Of a stretch of 32,420 nt of DNA, positions 8,501 to 19,843 are shown piece after piece. The stretch's first letter is position 1. Each line of letters opens with the position of its first letter. The stretch is from Pseudomonas sp. Root71 (lineage in GTDB: Bacteria; Pseudomonadota; Gammaproteobacteria; Pseudomonadales; Pseudomonadaceae). The position numbers and the translations under genes were made by a program. The notes under the pieces are model-generated. The model had not been told where the DNA came from, searched no databases, and was given only the letters and a program-made list of their open reading frames with translations. The stretch is taken from NCBI RefSeq assembly GCF_001429045.1, contig NZ_LMHY01000013.1, positions 1 through 32,420 on the forward strand, given 5' to 3'.

Positions 8501-10532
8501 TGTCGGCCAATAGCGGTGGTACCCGCCCGGTATTCACGTGCATCTTGCGCAGGACATCTTCGTGGCTGCCGCTGATGCTGAGGATGCGTTCGCGAGTACT
8601 GGCCGAAAATCGCTGCATGTCCGGGCCGACACGGTGCAGTACGGTGGCCTGGTCCCAGCTCAACGGCTGGTCGAGTTCGGTTTGCCAGGCACCGGCACCG
8701 TTGTGTCGCAGTTTTGGTTTGTAGGCGTCAGGGCGGGAGGGGTGGTCGATGTGGTACCCGCCGGTTAGTGGATCCTTGCTCACGGCGTAGTGCTTGTTTT
8801 CCAGGAGTAGCAGGTTTTTGCCCTGATACGGGTGCTGGCCCAGTTCATTCGGTTTTGCATCCTTGGGTAACGCCGAGGGGTGTTCATAGCCGGTCAGGTC
8901 GGGCTGCCAGTAGCGGGTGTCGCCGTTTGGCCGTTTTACCGTATTGAAGCCGTCGATGAATTCAACGATCTCCCGGGGCAATACCGAGCGAAATTCGCCG
9001 GCGGCGATCGCCCCTCCTGCGGCAAAGGTCCCCAGTTGCACTGCGGACTCCACCACACCCATCAAGTGCCCGAAGGCCTCGCGACTCCGCCCCTCGGCCC
9101 AGTCGACCACGCTTTCGAAGGTTTCGTCGAGCAACTGGTAGGCCATGTAGCCGAGCATCAGTTCGCCGAGAAACGGCACGAATGGCAGTGCCACGAAAGC
9201 GGCGATGTTCAGCAGTGCCGAGGCGATCTCCGTGAAGGAATCCCACAGCGCCCAGCGAGCTTTCTGGTCGACCGTTGCAGTGGACACCGCGATCACCCGC
9301 GCATCGTTGAGGATTTTGTTGAGCTTGCTCTGGTAGAGGTGAGTCCACAGTTCTGCTGTGACAGGCGTTGCCACGATCTTCAGGTCCGCGCGCGGGTTGG
9401 GCTGTTGCCGCCAGGTTGGACGAGGATCGCCTGGCTGGACCGGTTGCCAGGTGATCGGGACAAGCAGTTGGTTCAGCTGTGCGAAAAAGTGACCGCGATC
9501 TTCATGGTTAATGAAGCGACTGAAAAGCTGTTGATAGGCGGGGTCGAGCAGGCGTCGGCCCAGTTCCTCGGCGAAGGCCGCAGACGAGGGGTATTCCTTG
9601 ATCGGCTGTTCGGGGTCGCCCGGTATATAAGCCACCACGCGAACCACTTCCCGGGCGCGCTCCAGGTCCGGGGCAAACAGCAGGATGCCGGTGAGGCTCG
9701 CGTTGAGGATCTTCAGGTCATGACAGCGCCATGGCTGCTTGTGCTGCGGCAGGTTGTCGAGCAGGCCGAGAATAAGGCTGTGGGTGTCGCTGCCCAGGTT
9801 TTTTTGCATCTGCGCCAGGTGCAATGCAGCGGTGATTGCGGATTTCTGGCTGTCGCGGATTTTCCCTCGCAGCAGCGCCGAGTCCACCGGATTGCCGATA
9901 CTCAGATTGTCTTCCAGATAGGTTTTATAGCGCTGGCCGATGTCCAGCTCCCGGCACATGGCGGTAAAGACCGTGACAGGCATTTTTTCCAGGATCTGCG
10001 GCAAGGTCAGGAATTGCCCGTTGGAGGATGGCGCGGTGATGTACGTCGAGGCGGGTTCGAAGGCATCTGCAAGGGTCTCGGCACTTTCGAAATTGTGCAG
10101 TGCGGCATCCAGCAGCGATACCGTCCAGGTGCGCGCAGCGCCTGACTTCAGGCGTAACCACGGCAGGTGATCAGGCAGGTAGAGGCGCAAAAACGTTTCG
10201 CGCACATTCAGATCCAGGCCGAAGCGGCGCTTGATTTCGGCCTGGAGCAGCGGCTCGGCGAAATCCGCGGGGTTTTGCAGGTTGGCCAGCGCCTTGTCGA
10301 CCTGATTCTGGCTGGAGATCTGTCGGGCGATCAGCCTGGCGAGTTTCGTGTGGTGATGTTTCGATGCAGCCTTTAGTCCGGCGGGCAGAGTGGGAGTGAT
10401 GTTGCGCAGCGCCTCGCGTCTGTGAGGCGCCGCCTGGCGCAGCCAAGGGGGGATCACATTTTGCAGATGCTGGAAATGAGCGTCCGGCCTGAAAGCGTCG
10501 CAGGCAATAGTGGCAGTGGATTCGGTAATCAT
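5511..10532 (-). CDS. Giant LRR protein with DUF6543 (dermonecrotic-toxin-like) N-terminus, no visible NEL ligase domain
   Basis: An effector/toxin-like protein of 1673 residues from the ATG at 10532. The first ~400 residues resemble the DUF6543 domain of Pseudomonas NEL/LRR proteins (PPWLRQAAPHRREAL near the N-terminus; NHEDRGHFFAQLNQLL near 345). A strongly hydrophobic stretch (NIAAFVALPFVPFLGELMLGYM) follows at about 435-460. A long helical region leads to two leucine-rich-repeat blocks (about 1170-1310 and 1480-1630), both with ITLSPES and NNPLGL signatures, so the C-terminal module is duplicated. Relatives usually end in a NEL E3 ubiquitin ligase domain with a catalytic Cys; here the protein stops shortly after the second LRR block with an acidic tail (SEASEPED), and I see no NEL domain. 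The start is uncertain: an in-frame ATG at 10601 is also possible and neither has a good ribosome binding site. No secretion genes are nearby. It lies convergent to argR (17-base gap) and divergent from aruC. Confidence 0.85.
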   Translation of the reverse strand: MITESTATIACDAFRPDAHFQHLQNVIPPWLRQAAPHRREALRNITPTLPAGLKAASKHHHTKLARLIARQISSQNQVDKALANLQNPADFAEPLLQAEIKRRFGLDLNVRETFLRLYLPDHLPWLRLKSGAARTWTVSLLDAALHNFESAETLADAFEPASTYITAPSSNGQFLTLPQILEKMPVTVFTAMCRELDIGQRYKTYLEDNLSIGNPVDSALLRGKIRDSQKSAITAALHLAQMQKNLGSDTHSLILGLLDNLPQHKQPWRCHDLKILNASLTGILLFAPDLERAREVVRVVAYIPGDPEQPIKEYPSSAAFAEELGRRLLDPAYQQLFSRFINHEDRGHFFAQLNQLLVPITWQPVQPGDPRPTWRQQPNPRADLKIVATPVTAELWTHLYQSKLNKILNDARVIAVSTATVDQKARWALWDSFTEIASALLNIAAFVALPFVPFLGELMLGYMAYQLLDETFESVVDWAEGRSREAFGHLMGVVESAVQLGTFAAGGAIAAGEFRSVLPREIVEFIDGFNTVKRPNGDTRYWQPDLTGYEHPSALPKDAKPNELGQHPYQGKNLLLLENKHYAVSKDPLTGGYHIDHPSRPDAYKPKLRHNGAGAWQTELDQPLSWDQATVLHRVGPDMQRFSASTRERILSISGSHEDVLRKMHVNTGRVPPLLADTLKRFGIDQDIQTFIDQIGSDQPEHFLKADPVTQLELLNENGYWPANKGLRLIDKKAQTLWQSPAPDVPVVQIDTTRLTDGDLLKTFLQTLSDSEARTLMSEEFGHPSPGLEKRVQRLRKILARLAEQKRQSLFDQRYRRLERGARAAIQVVMDAEPGLPRSVAQAIVDTASDQELQQLKNSILAPRLVELSREAGLQVRVTRAYEGLDLPSTENNLDTDRLALHTLEKLPGWTAELRLEIRQYAHEGPLIDSLGRIDAPLRKVLVLGEEGSYQPFDHDGEELSGMGSLYTCLLQAMPDSERAALNLNIGEGERLKQLIRQHALSRDALRALLIQHPDLKPTYDPKVMRLLGGGDGYRQMPRNTPTLQGRAQTLFPHLSAEELDAFIERLQLHPGGPRAELSRLMTQHTQLLEALSSWRDEIPLFIPDTQIRITPGQFAAQQQVRRQFTIDLADCWRQQLTLPETTLETVDFNFSQAIIGQLPTLDTDFSGVTMLRLDGGSATRGLHEFLRGFTGLRILKLRDFNLGRLPDTLPSLRLEELILSNCSITLSPESQLGLEGLHQLTTLDLYNNPLGLTPDFGSMPDLNYIDLSQTGITELPRNLLTRPRLRTALLNDNQIKELPSALFTLQQRTQEGFDLANNPFSSATRERLKQHFQQTHQDFGIFAEQADIDRTQALYPMMDQEDASKFVFLLPGTLDEGRIALTRLEAELTTLEHDLSAWTGNIPAVHPHSNQPFTAQQLLIEHSTRDAFRESVLRCWRRETDPVNLNDSLQATTYDLSLNTWITGHLPTLSADFSHVSLVYLESESGLTSGVTGFLECFPKLKTLVINDFRLGNIPEAIFRMSDLSSLNLPDCNITLSPESVLNLAEMARLEFIDLRNNPLGLAPDISQMTDLATLQLDNCGLPELPAGLMQLKSLEIVDLSGNTISQIPADLLEMPLEVAESISLRGNPLSEESLQILLEYFRLTSVDFGVQEVIDRAELEMSTSEASEPED

Positions 10533-10673
10533 GGGGGCAGTGGCCGTTGGCTTTGAAAGGCCACTAGGAAAACCCGCGAACCTGGACGCTGTGCGGTACA
10601 TATTTACCGCACTCGGGCCATTGGCAGGCGTTACAGCGCAGCAAGCCTGCCGCAAACGTCCGCCGCCAGTTAA

Positions 10674-12062
<1,389 letters not shown>

Positions 12063-12069
12063 TAGACCC

Positions 12070-12107
12070 TTCGACGCCTGACCTTTCAGGCGTCGAACCC
12101 AATTTTT
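12070..12107 (+). terminator. Terminator-like hairpin after aruC
   Basis: TTCGACGCCTG (12070-12080) pairs perfectly with CAGGCGTCGAA (12087-12097) around a 6-base loop. A T6 run follows four to six bases later (to about 12108). As aruF lies downstream on the same strand, it may only partly terminate. Confidence 0.7.
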
Positions 12108-12126
12108 TATGCCGGCCCCGCTTTTA

Positions 12127-12216
12127 TGTGGGAGCGAGCTTGCTCGCGATGAGGGCCTGACAGCCAACATCTTCGTTGCCTGACAGGACGCCATCGCGAG
12201 CAAGCTCGCTCCCACA
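12127..12216. repeat. REP palindrome, GTGGGAGCGAGCTTGCTCGCGA family (copy 1)
   Basis: TGTGGGAGCGAGCTTGCTCG at the left is the inverted complement of CGAGCAAGCTCGCTCCCACA at the right (ending 12216), with a central spacer of about 40 bases. Each arm is itself partly palindromic (GAGCAAGCTC). It lies between aruC and aruF. Confidence 0.88.
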
Positions 12217-12275
12217 GTGTCTCTCAGGCAGGCCAGGTTTTTTTCTCTGTAATTTTTGGATAAAGGAGTGACACC

Positions 12276-13295
12276 ATGCTGGTGATGCGCCCCGCGCAAA
12301 TGGCTGATCTGGGCGAGGTACAGCGTCTGGCTGCGGACAGTCCGATTGGTGTTACTTCCTTGCCGGATGACGTTGAACGCCTGAGCGACAAGATCGCGGC
12401 AAGCGAAGCCTCGTTCGCCGCCGAAGTGAGTTTCAACGGTGAGGAAAGCTATTTCTTCGTCCTCGAAGACTCCGCCACCGGCAAGCTGGTCGGTTGCTCG
12501 GCCATCGTGGCGTCGGCCGGTTACTCCGAGCCGTTCTACAGCTTTCGCAACGAAACCTTCGTGCACGCTTCCCGCGAGCTGAAGATTCACAACAAGATCC
12601 ACGTGCTCTCGCAGTGCCATGACCTGACCGGCAACAGCTTGCTGACCAGTTTCTATGTGCAGCGCGAGCTGGTGGGTTCGCCGTGGTCGGAGCTCAACTC
12701 CCGTGGCCGCTTGCTGTTCGTGGCCAGCCATCCGGAGCGTTTTGCCGATTCCGTGGTGACCGAGATCGTCGGTTACAGCGATGAAAACGGTGACTCGCCA
12801 TTCTGGGATGCCATCGGTCGCAACTTCTTCGACCTCAACTACGCCGAGGCCGAGCGTCTGTGCGGGCTGAAAAGCCGTACGTTCCTCGCCGAACTGATGC
12901 CGCATTACCCGATCTACGTGCCACTGCTGCCGGACTCCGCTCAGGAAGCCATGGGCCAGGTGCACCCGCGGGCGCAGATCACCTTCGACATCCTGATGCG
13001 CGAAGGCTTCGAGACCGATCACTACATCGACATTTTCGACGGTGGCCCGACCCTGCATGCCCGTGTCTCGGGGATCCGTTCGATCGCCCAGAGCCGTGTG
13101 GTGCCGGTGAAGATCGGCGAACCGGTCAAAGGCGTCGGTCGCCAGTATCTGGTGGCCAATGCCCAGTTGCAGGATTACCGCGCAGTGATGCTCGAACTCG
13201 ATTACGCGCCGGGCAAACCGGTGACCCTGGACCTGGAAGCGGCCGAAGCCCTGGGCGTCGGCGAGGGTGCCAGCGTGCGCCTGGTGGCGGTTTAA
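12276..13295 (+). CDS. aruF: Arginine N-succinyltransferase, alpha subunit
   Basis: A 339-residue protein of the AstA family, the first committed step of the AST pathway (succinyl-CoA + L-arginine to N2-succinylarginine). In Pseudomonas the enzyme is a heteromer of two paralogues, this one and the next gene. Family features include MRPAQMADLGEVQRLA at the start, GVTSLPDDVERL, the YSEPFYSFRNETFVHAS segment, LTGNSLLTSFYV, and RTFLAELMPHYPIYVPLLP. The ATG at 12276 is preceded by AAGGAG at 12263-12268. The REP and hairpin upstream make this the first gene of the module FGD. Confidence 0.94.
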   Translation: MLVMRPAQMADLGEVQRLAADSPIGVTSLPDDVERLSDKIAASEASFAAEVSFNGEESYFFVLEDSATGKLVGCSAIVASAGYSEPFYSFRNETFVHASRELKIHNKIHVLSQCHDLTGNSLLTSFYVQRELVGSPWSELNSRGRLLFVASHPERFADSVVTEIVGYSDENGDSPFWDAIGRNFFDLNYAEAERLCGLKSRTFLAELMPHYPIYVPLLPDSAQEAMGQVHPRAQITFDILMREGFETDHYIDIFDGGPTLHARVSGIRSIAQSRVVPVKIGEPVKGVGRQYLVANAQLQDYRAVMLELDYAPGKPVTLDLEAAEALGVGEGASVRLVAV

Positions 13296-13374
13296 CAGCG
13301 GCCTGGCCTGATTGCTTGTTTAGAAAGCAGCGAAGTTTCACGGGTGGCGCAAGCGGCCCGTTTGAGGAGATAGC

Positions 13375-15866
<2,492 letters not shown>

Positions 15867-15872
15867 CGCCCA

Positions 15873-15962
15873 TTCGCGGGCAAGCCCGCTCCCACAAGGA
15901 CTGCGTCGAACACAAAATTTGTGAACACTGCTGAACCTGTGGGAGCGGGCTTGCCCGCGAAG
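15873..15962. repeat. REP palindrome, GTGGGAGCGGGCTTGCCCGCGA family (copy 2)
   Basis: TTCGCGGGCAAGCCCGCTCC... at the left pairs with ...GGAGCGGGCTTGCCCGCGAA at the right, enclosing about 40 bases. It is the GC-richer variant of the element at 12127, in the opposite overall orientation (outer ends are the CGCGAA ends). It lies between aruD and aruB. Confidence 0.88.
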
Positions 15963-16033
15963 GCCGCGACTCGGTCGCACTGAACAGTTAGTTACTGAAG
16001 CCTATAACAACAGATTCTCGTGGAGCCTCGCTG

Positions 16034-17380
16034 ATGAAATCCTATGAAGTCAATTTTGACGGTCTAGTGGGGCCGACCCATAACTACGGCGGCCTGTCCT
16101 ACGGCAACGTCGCGTCCCAGAGCAACAGCCAGCAGTCTTCCAACCCCAAGGAAGCGGCGCTGCAAGGCCTGGCAAAGATGAAAGCGCTGATGGAAATGGG
16201 TTTCCAGCAAGGCGTACTGGCACCGCAAGAGCGCCCGGATGTGGCCGCACTGCGTCGCCTGGGCTTTGGCGGCACCGACGCTCAAGTGATCGAGCGCGCC
16301 GCCAAAGACGCGATGCCGCTGCTGGTGGCCAGTTGCTCGGCCTCGAGCATGTGGGTGGCCAACGCCGCCACGGTCAGCCCGAGCGCCGACACCGCTGATG
16401 GTCGCGTGCATTTCACCGCCGCCAACCTCAACTGCAAATACCACCGCAGCATCGAACACCCGACCACCAGCCGCGTGCTGGGGGCGATGTTCGCTGACCA
16501 GCAACACTTCGCCCACCACGCCGCCTTGCCGGCCGTGGCGCAGTTCGGTGACGAAGGTGCGGCCAACCACACCCGTTTCTGCCGTGAATACGGCGAAGCC
16601 GGTGTCGAATTCTTCGTGTTCGGTCGCAGCGCGTTCGATACTCGCTACCCGGCACCGCAGAAGTACCCGGCGCGCCAGACCCTCGAAGCGTCCCAGGCCG
16701 TTGCCCGTTTGCACGGCTTGAGCGATGACGGCGTGGTCTACGCCCAGCAGAACCCGTCGGTGATCGATCAGGGCGTGTTCCACAACGACGTGATTGCGGT
16801 CGGTAATGGCGAAGTGCTGTTCTATCACGAGGACGCGTTCCTCGAGACCGAGAAGATGCTCGCTGAATTGCAGAGCAAACTCGCCAAGGTCGGTGGGAAA
16901 TTTCAGTCCGTCTGCGTACCGCGCTCCGCAGTAAGCGTGGAAGACGCCGTTCGTTCCTACCTGTTCAATAGCCAACTGCTGTCGCGTCCTGACGGCTCCA
17001 TGCTGTTGATCGTGCCGGAAGAATGCCGTGGCAACGAGCGTGTCTGGCAGTACCTGCAGGGTTTGACCGGCTCAGGCGGCCTGATCCGCGAAGTGAAGGT
17101 CTTCGATCTCAAGCAGAGCATGCAGAACGGCGGTGGCCCGGCTTGCCTGCGGTTGCGTGTCGCACTCAACGAAACCGAACTGGCGGCCGTCAACCCAGGG
17201 GTTATCATGACGGCACCGTTGTACGGCACACTGACCGAATGGGTCGAGAAGCACTACCGCGACCGCATGACCGAAAACGATCTGGCGGACCCGCAATTGC
17301 TGCTTGAGTGCCGGACGGCACTGGATGAACTGACGCAAATCCTTAAACTGGGCGCGGTTTATCCATTCCAGATCAATTGA
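16034..17380 (+). CDS. aruB: N-succinylarginine dihydrolase
   Basis: A 448-residue enzyme of the AstB family (pentein fold) that hydrolyses N2-succinylarginine to succinylornithine, ammonia and CO2 (step 2 of the AST pathway). The N-terminus [19 protein letters not shown] is diagnostic. Likely catalytic residues are Glu174 (in [10 protein letters not shown]), His250 (in [12 protein letters not shown]) and the nucleophile Cys371 (in [14 protein letters not shown]), matching the Glu-His-Cys set of the family. GGAG lies at 16022-16025, eight bases before the start. A small gene and aruE follow closely. Confidence 0.96.
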   Translation: MKSYEVNFDGLVGPTHNYGGLSYGNVASQSNSQQSSNPKEAALQGLAKMKALMEMGFQQGVLAPQERPDVAALRRLGFGGTDAQVIERAAKDAMPLLVASCSASSMWVANAATVSPSADTADGRVHFTAANLNCKYHRSIEHPTTSRVLGAMFADQQHFAHHAALPAVAQFGDEGAANHTRFCREYGEAGVEFFVFGRSAFDTRYPAPQKYPARQTLEASQAVARLHGLSDDGVVYAQQNPSVIDQGVFHNDVIAVGNGEVLFYHEDAFLETEKMLAELQSKLAKVGGKFQSVCVPRSAVSVEDAVRSYLFNSQLLSRPDGSMLLIVPEECRGNERVWQYLQGLTGSGGLIREVKVFDLKQSMQNGGGPACLRLRVALNETELAAVNPGVIMTAPLYGTLTEWVEKHYRDRMTENDLADPQLLLECRTALDELTQILKLGAVYPFQIN

Positions 17381-17441
17381 TCGACGGCGCGCCGCCTTCT
17401 ATGGCAGCGCGCTGCTTCATCTCAAACGAGAGCGTAAAGAT

Positions 17442-17732
17442 ATGAGCGATACCCTGCAGCTGATCCTTGAAGACACCGACGGCACGCAACTGGAGACTTC
17501 CTGCACCCGCGTCGCGGTCCTGTGGCAAGGCAAAGAGCTGTGGATCCAGCAGGACGGCCGTGGCCAGTTGCTGATCGGCGTAGACGTCGAAGAAGGCGAC
17601 GCCGAATACGCAAACCTGCTGTTGCGCCCATTGGCGACTAATCTGGTAAGTCTGCAACTGGAGATGGAACCGGCTGAACTCGGCGACGACGAGGATCACG
17701 TTCACGGCCCGGATTGCAACCACGACCACTAA
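17442..17732 (+). CDS. Conserved small acidic protein with His-rich tail, between aruB and aruE
   Basis: A 96-residue soluble protein of unknown function. It has a compact N-terminal domain of alternating strands (LQLILEDTDGTQLETSCTRV, AVLWQGKELWIQQDGRGQLLIG) and ends in an acidic, metal-ligand-rich tail of the form DDEDHVHGPDCNHDH (four His, one Cys, several Asp). There is no signal peptide or membrane segment. It sits 61 bases after aruB and 12 bases before aruE, whose ribosome binding site overlaps this gene's stop codon, so the two are tightly coupled. A homologue occupies the same place in P. aeruginosa as I remember it. Because AruE is a zinc-dependent hydrolase, a role in metal supply is possible but is my inference. 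Confidence 0.85.
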   Translation: MSDTLQLILEDTDGTQLETSCTRVAVLWQGKELWIQQDGRGQLLIGVDVEEGDAEYANLLLRPLATNLVSLQLEMEPAELGDDEDHVHGPDCNHDH

Positions 17733-17744
17733 GGAAACCGCTCT

Positions 17745-18755
17745 ATGCTCGCCCTCGGCAAACTGCTTGAACTGACCCTCGCCGGCCGCGAACCGGCGGA
17801 GAAGACTCAACTGACTGTCGAAGGCGTGCGCATGCGCTGGTTGAGCGAAGGTGCGCTGGAAGTCCGGCCACCTGAAGCCCGTGACAATGGCCTGGACCTG
17901 CTGCTGTCGGCGGGGATCCACGGCAACGAAACAGCGCCGATCGAATTGCTCGATCGCCTGTTGCACGACATTGCCCGCGGCGACTTGAAGCCGCGCGCAC
18001 GTATTCTGTTCCTGTTCGGCAACCCGGAAGCGATTCGCAAAGGCGAGCGTTTCGTCGAGCAGGACGTCAATCGGCTGTTCAACGGCCGTCATGAACAAAG
18101 CAGCGGTTGCGAAGCCCTGCGCGCCTGTGAACTGGAGCGTTTGGCAGCGAGCTTCTTCAGCCTGCCGGACCGTCAGCGCCTGCACTACGACCTGCACACG
18201 GCGATTCGTGGCTCGAAAATCGAGCAGTTCGCCCTGTATCCGTGGAAAGAAGACCGCCAGCATTCCCGTCAGGAGCTGGCGCGCCTGCGTGCTGCCGGCA
18301 TGGAAGCGGTGCTGTTGCAGAACAAACCGTCCATCGTGTTCAGCTCCTACACCTACGACAAACTGGGGGCCGAGGCCTTCACCCTGGAGTTGGGCAAGGC
18401 GCGGCCGTTCGGTCAGAACGACGGGGTCAACGTCTCGCTGCTGGAGAAGCGCCTCAAGCAGATCATTGAAGGCACTGAACCGGAACTGACTGAGGACGCG
18501 CTGGACGGTTTGCAGCTGTACAGCGTGGCACGGGAAATCATCAAGCACAGCGACAGCTTCCGCCTGAACCTGCCGGCGGACATCGAGAACTTTTCGGAGC
18601 TTGAAGTGGGTTACCTGCTGGCGGAAGACATCGCCAACACCCGCTGGATCATCGAGGAAGAGGGCGCCCGGATCATCTTCCCGAACCCCAGGGTGAAGAA
18701 TGGTTTGCGTGCCGGCATCCTGGTTGTGCCAACCACCGACGCAAACCTGGCCTGA
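17745..18755 (+). CDS. aruE: Succinylglutamate desuccinylase
   Basis: A 336-residue zinc-dependent carboxypeptidase-like enzyme of the AstE/AspA family, the last step of the AST pathway (N-succinylglutamate to glutamate + succinate). Zinc ligands are His59 and Glu62 in [11 protein letters not shown] and His151 in [10 protein letters not shown]; the [12 protein letters not shown] segment carries the probable catalytic Glu. The start ATG at 17745 has AAGGA at 17731-17735, which overlaps the stop codon of the preceding small gene. A REP follows, then the convergent ribH2 gene. Confidence 0.95.
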   Translation: MLALGKLLELTLAGREPAEKTQLTVEGVRMRWLSEGALEVRPPEARDNGLDLLLSAGIHGNETAPIELLDRLLHDIARGDLKPRARILFLFGNPEAIRKGERFVEQDVNRLFNGRHEQSSGCEALRACELERLAASFFSLPDRQRLHYDLHTAIRGSKIEQFALYPWKEDRQHSRQELARLRAAGMEAVLLQNKPSIVFSSYTYDKLGAEAFTLELGKARPFGQNDGVNVSLLEKRLKQIIEGTEPELTEDALDGLQLYSVAREIIKHSDSFRLNLPADIENFSELEVGYLLAEDIANTRWIIEEEGARIIFPNPRVKNGLRAGILVVPTTDANLA

Positions 18756-18765
18756 CACAACCCCT

Positions 18766-18851
18766 GTAGGAGCTGCCGAAGGCTGCGATCTTTTGATCTT
18801 GTTCTTTTCAGATCAAAAGATCGCAGCCTCGTTGCACTCGTCAGCTCCTAC
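18766..18851. repeat. REP palindrome, GTAGGAGCTGCCGAAGGCTG family (copy 3)
   Basis: GTAGGAGCTGCCGAAGGCTG at the left and CAGCTCCTAC at the right end form inverted arms, with the inner GATCTTTTGATC / GATCAAAAGATC pair. The right arm has the same GTTGCACTCGT-type insertion as the copy at 4333. It sits between the convergent genes aruE and ribH2 and may serve as a bidirectional end structure. Confidence 0.87.
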
Positions 18852-18865
18852 AGGGTTTTGCGGTG

Positions 18866-19375
18866 TTAGACCGCTACCGCACGCGGCTCACTGCGACGTA
18901 GCGTGCGGATCTTCATCAGCGTATCCGCACAGGTCTTCGCCGCTTCCTGGCCTTTATGCTGGAAATGTTCGAAGAAGAACTTCTGGTGCTCTTCACCGGC
19001 ATGGAAGTGGTGCGGGGTCAGGGACACCGAGAACACCGGCACTTCGGTTTCCAGTTGCACCTGCATCAGGCCGCTGACCACCGACTGGGCGACGAACTCG
19101 TGGCGGTAGATGCCGCCGTCCACCACCAGGGCTGCGGCGACGATGCCGGCATAACGACCGGTCTTGGCCAGCAACTTGGCGTGCAAGGGCATTTCAAAGG
19201 CGCCGCCGACTTCGAAGAAATCGATGTCGGATTCCTGATAACCCTGGGCAATCATTTCGGCGACGAAGCCTTTACGGCTCTGATCGACAATATCCTTGTG
19301 CCAGCAGGCCTGGATGAACGCTACGCGCTCGCCATGATGGTGTTTGCTTTTGCTGTCGATTGCGGTGGGTTGCAT
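18866..19375 (-). CDS. ribH2: 6,7-dimethyl-8-ribityllumazine synthase, RibH2 type
   Basis: A 169-residue lumazine synthase, which condenses 5-amino-6-ribitylaminouracil with dihydroxybutanone phosphate in the penultimate step of riboflavin synthesis. The pattern RVAFIQACWHKDIVDQ, VGGAFEMPLHAKLLAKTGRY, VDGGIYRHEFVAQSVV and FSVSLTPHHFH is that of the second (RibH2-like, decameric) class known from Brucella and rhizobia rather than the housekeeping icosahedral type. The N-terminus carries KSKHHHGE, an unusual His triplet. The start at 19375 has AGGAG (19383-19387). An FMN riboswitch lies upstream, so expression should rise when flavin is short. Probably a second copy in the genome beside the usual ribH. 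Confidence 0.9.
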   Translation of the reverse strand: MQPTAIDSKSKHHHGERVAFIQACWHKDIVDQSRKGFVAEMIAQGYQESDIDFFEVGGAFEMPLHAKLLAKTGRYAGIVAAALVVDGGIYRHEFVAQSVVSGLMQVQLETEVPVFSVSLTPHHFHAGEEHQKFFFEHFQHKGQEAAKTCADTLMKIRTLRRSEPRAVAV

Positions 19376-19384
19376 GTTCTGACT

Positions 19385-19405
19385 CCTGTTTGTGTGAAAA
19401 ACAGG
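19385..19405 (-). promoter_or_regulatory. Hairpin over the ribH2 ribosome binding site
   Basis: On the minus strand CCTGTTT (19399-19405) pairs perfectly with AAACAGG (19385-19391), and the latter overlaps the AGGAG of ribH2 (19383-19387). It could act as the translational expression platform of the upstream FMN riboswitch. Confidence 0.5.
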
Positions 19406-19477
19406 GCGTTATGAATCGAAGGGGATCTGAGGGTGCGCTCGCACGAATGCCGGCGGACGGCCCTTTGTTGTCAATCC

Positions 19478-19642
19478 CGTTCTCTCTTCATCCGGACTAT
19501 GACCGTCGGCCCCGGGATCACACCGGGTCTGCTGACCTTGTCGCCAACCACCGCCGAAGCAGCGTCGTCGCCAAGCGCTCGCGGGCTATGCGCTTTGCAC
19601 GCAATTACCGCCGGTGGGGAGTTGCACCCCGCCCTGAGAACG
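19478..19642 (-). ncRNA. FMN riboswitch (RFN element)
   Basis: Read on the minus strand, the conserved RFN blocks appear in order: CGTTCTC then AGGGCGGGGTGCAACTCCCC, ACCGGCGGTAAT, a variable stem, GGTCAGCAGACCCGGTG, GCCGACGGTCATAGTCCGGA and TGAAGAGAGAACG. The closing stem P1 is CGTTCTC (19636-19642) with GAGAACG (19478-19484). It lies about 100 bases upstream of ribH2 and in the same direction. FMN binding is expected to switch that gene off. Confidence 0.95.
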
Positions 19643-19843
19643 TTTTTGCCGCCCAAATTGTTTGGCTGCGCAGCGTTTTTATCACATATTTGCGGTGTGC
19701 GCATGGCCCCTTTTGGATGATTGCTATCGAGTATTTCGCTTTATTAGTGAGCATTATCCCAGCCCAAGGGTTGATTAATCGTCGCCATGCCCGCAGTAAT
19801 TCCTGACTGAAAGGGATTTCCCCTGCTTACCGAGGCCAGATTC

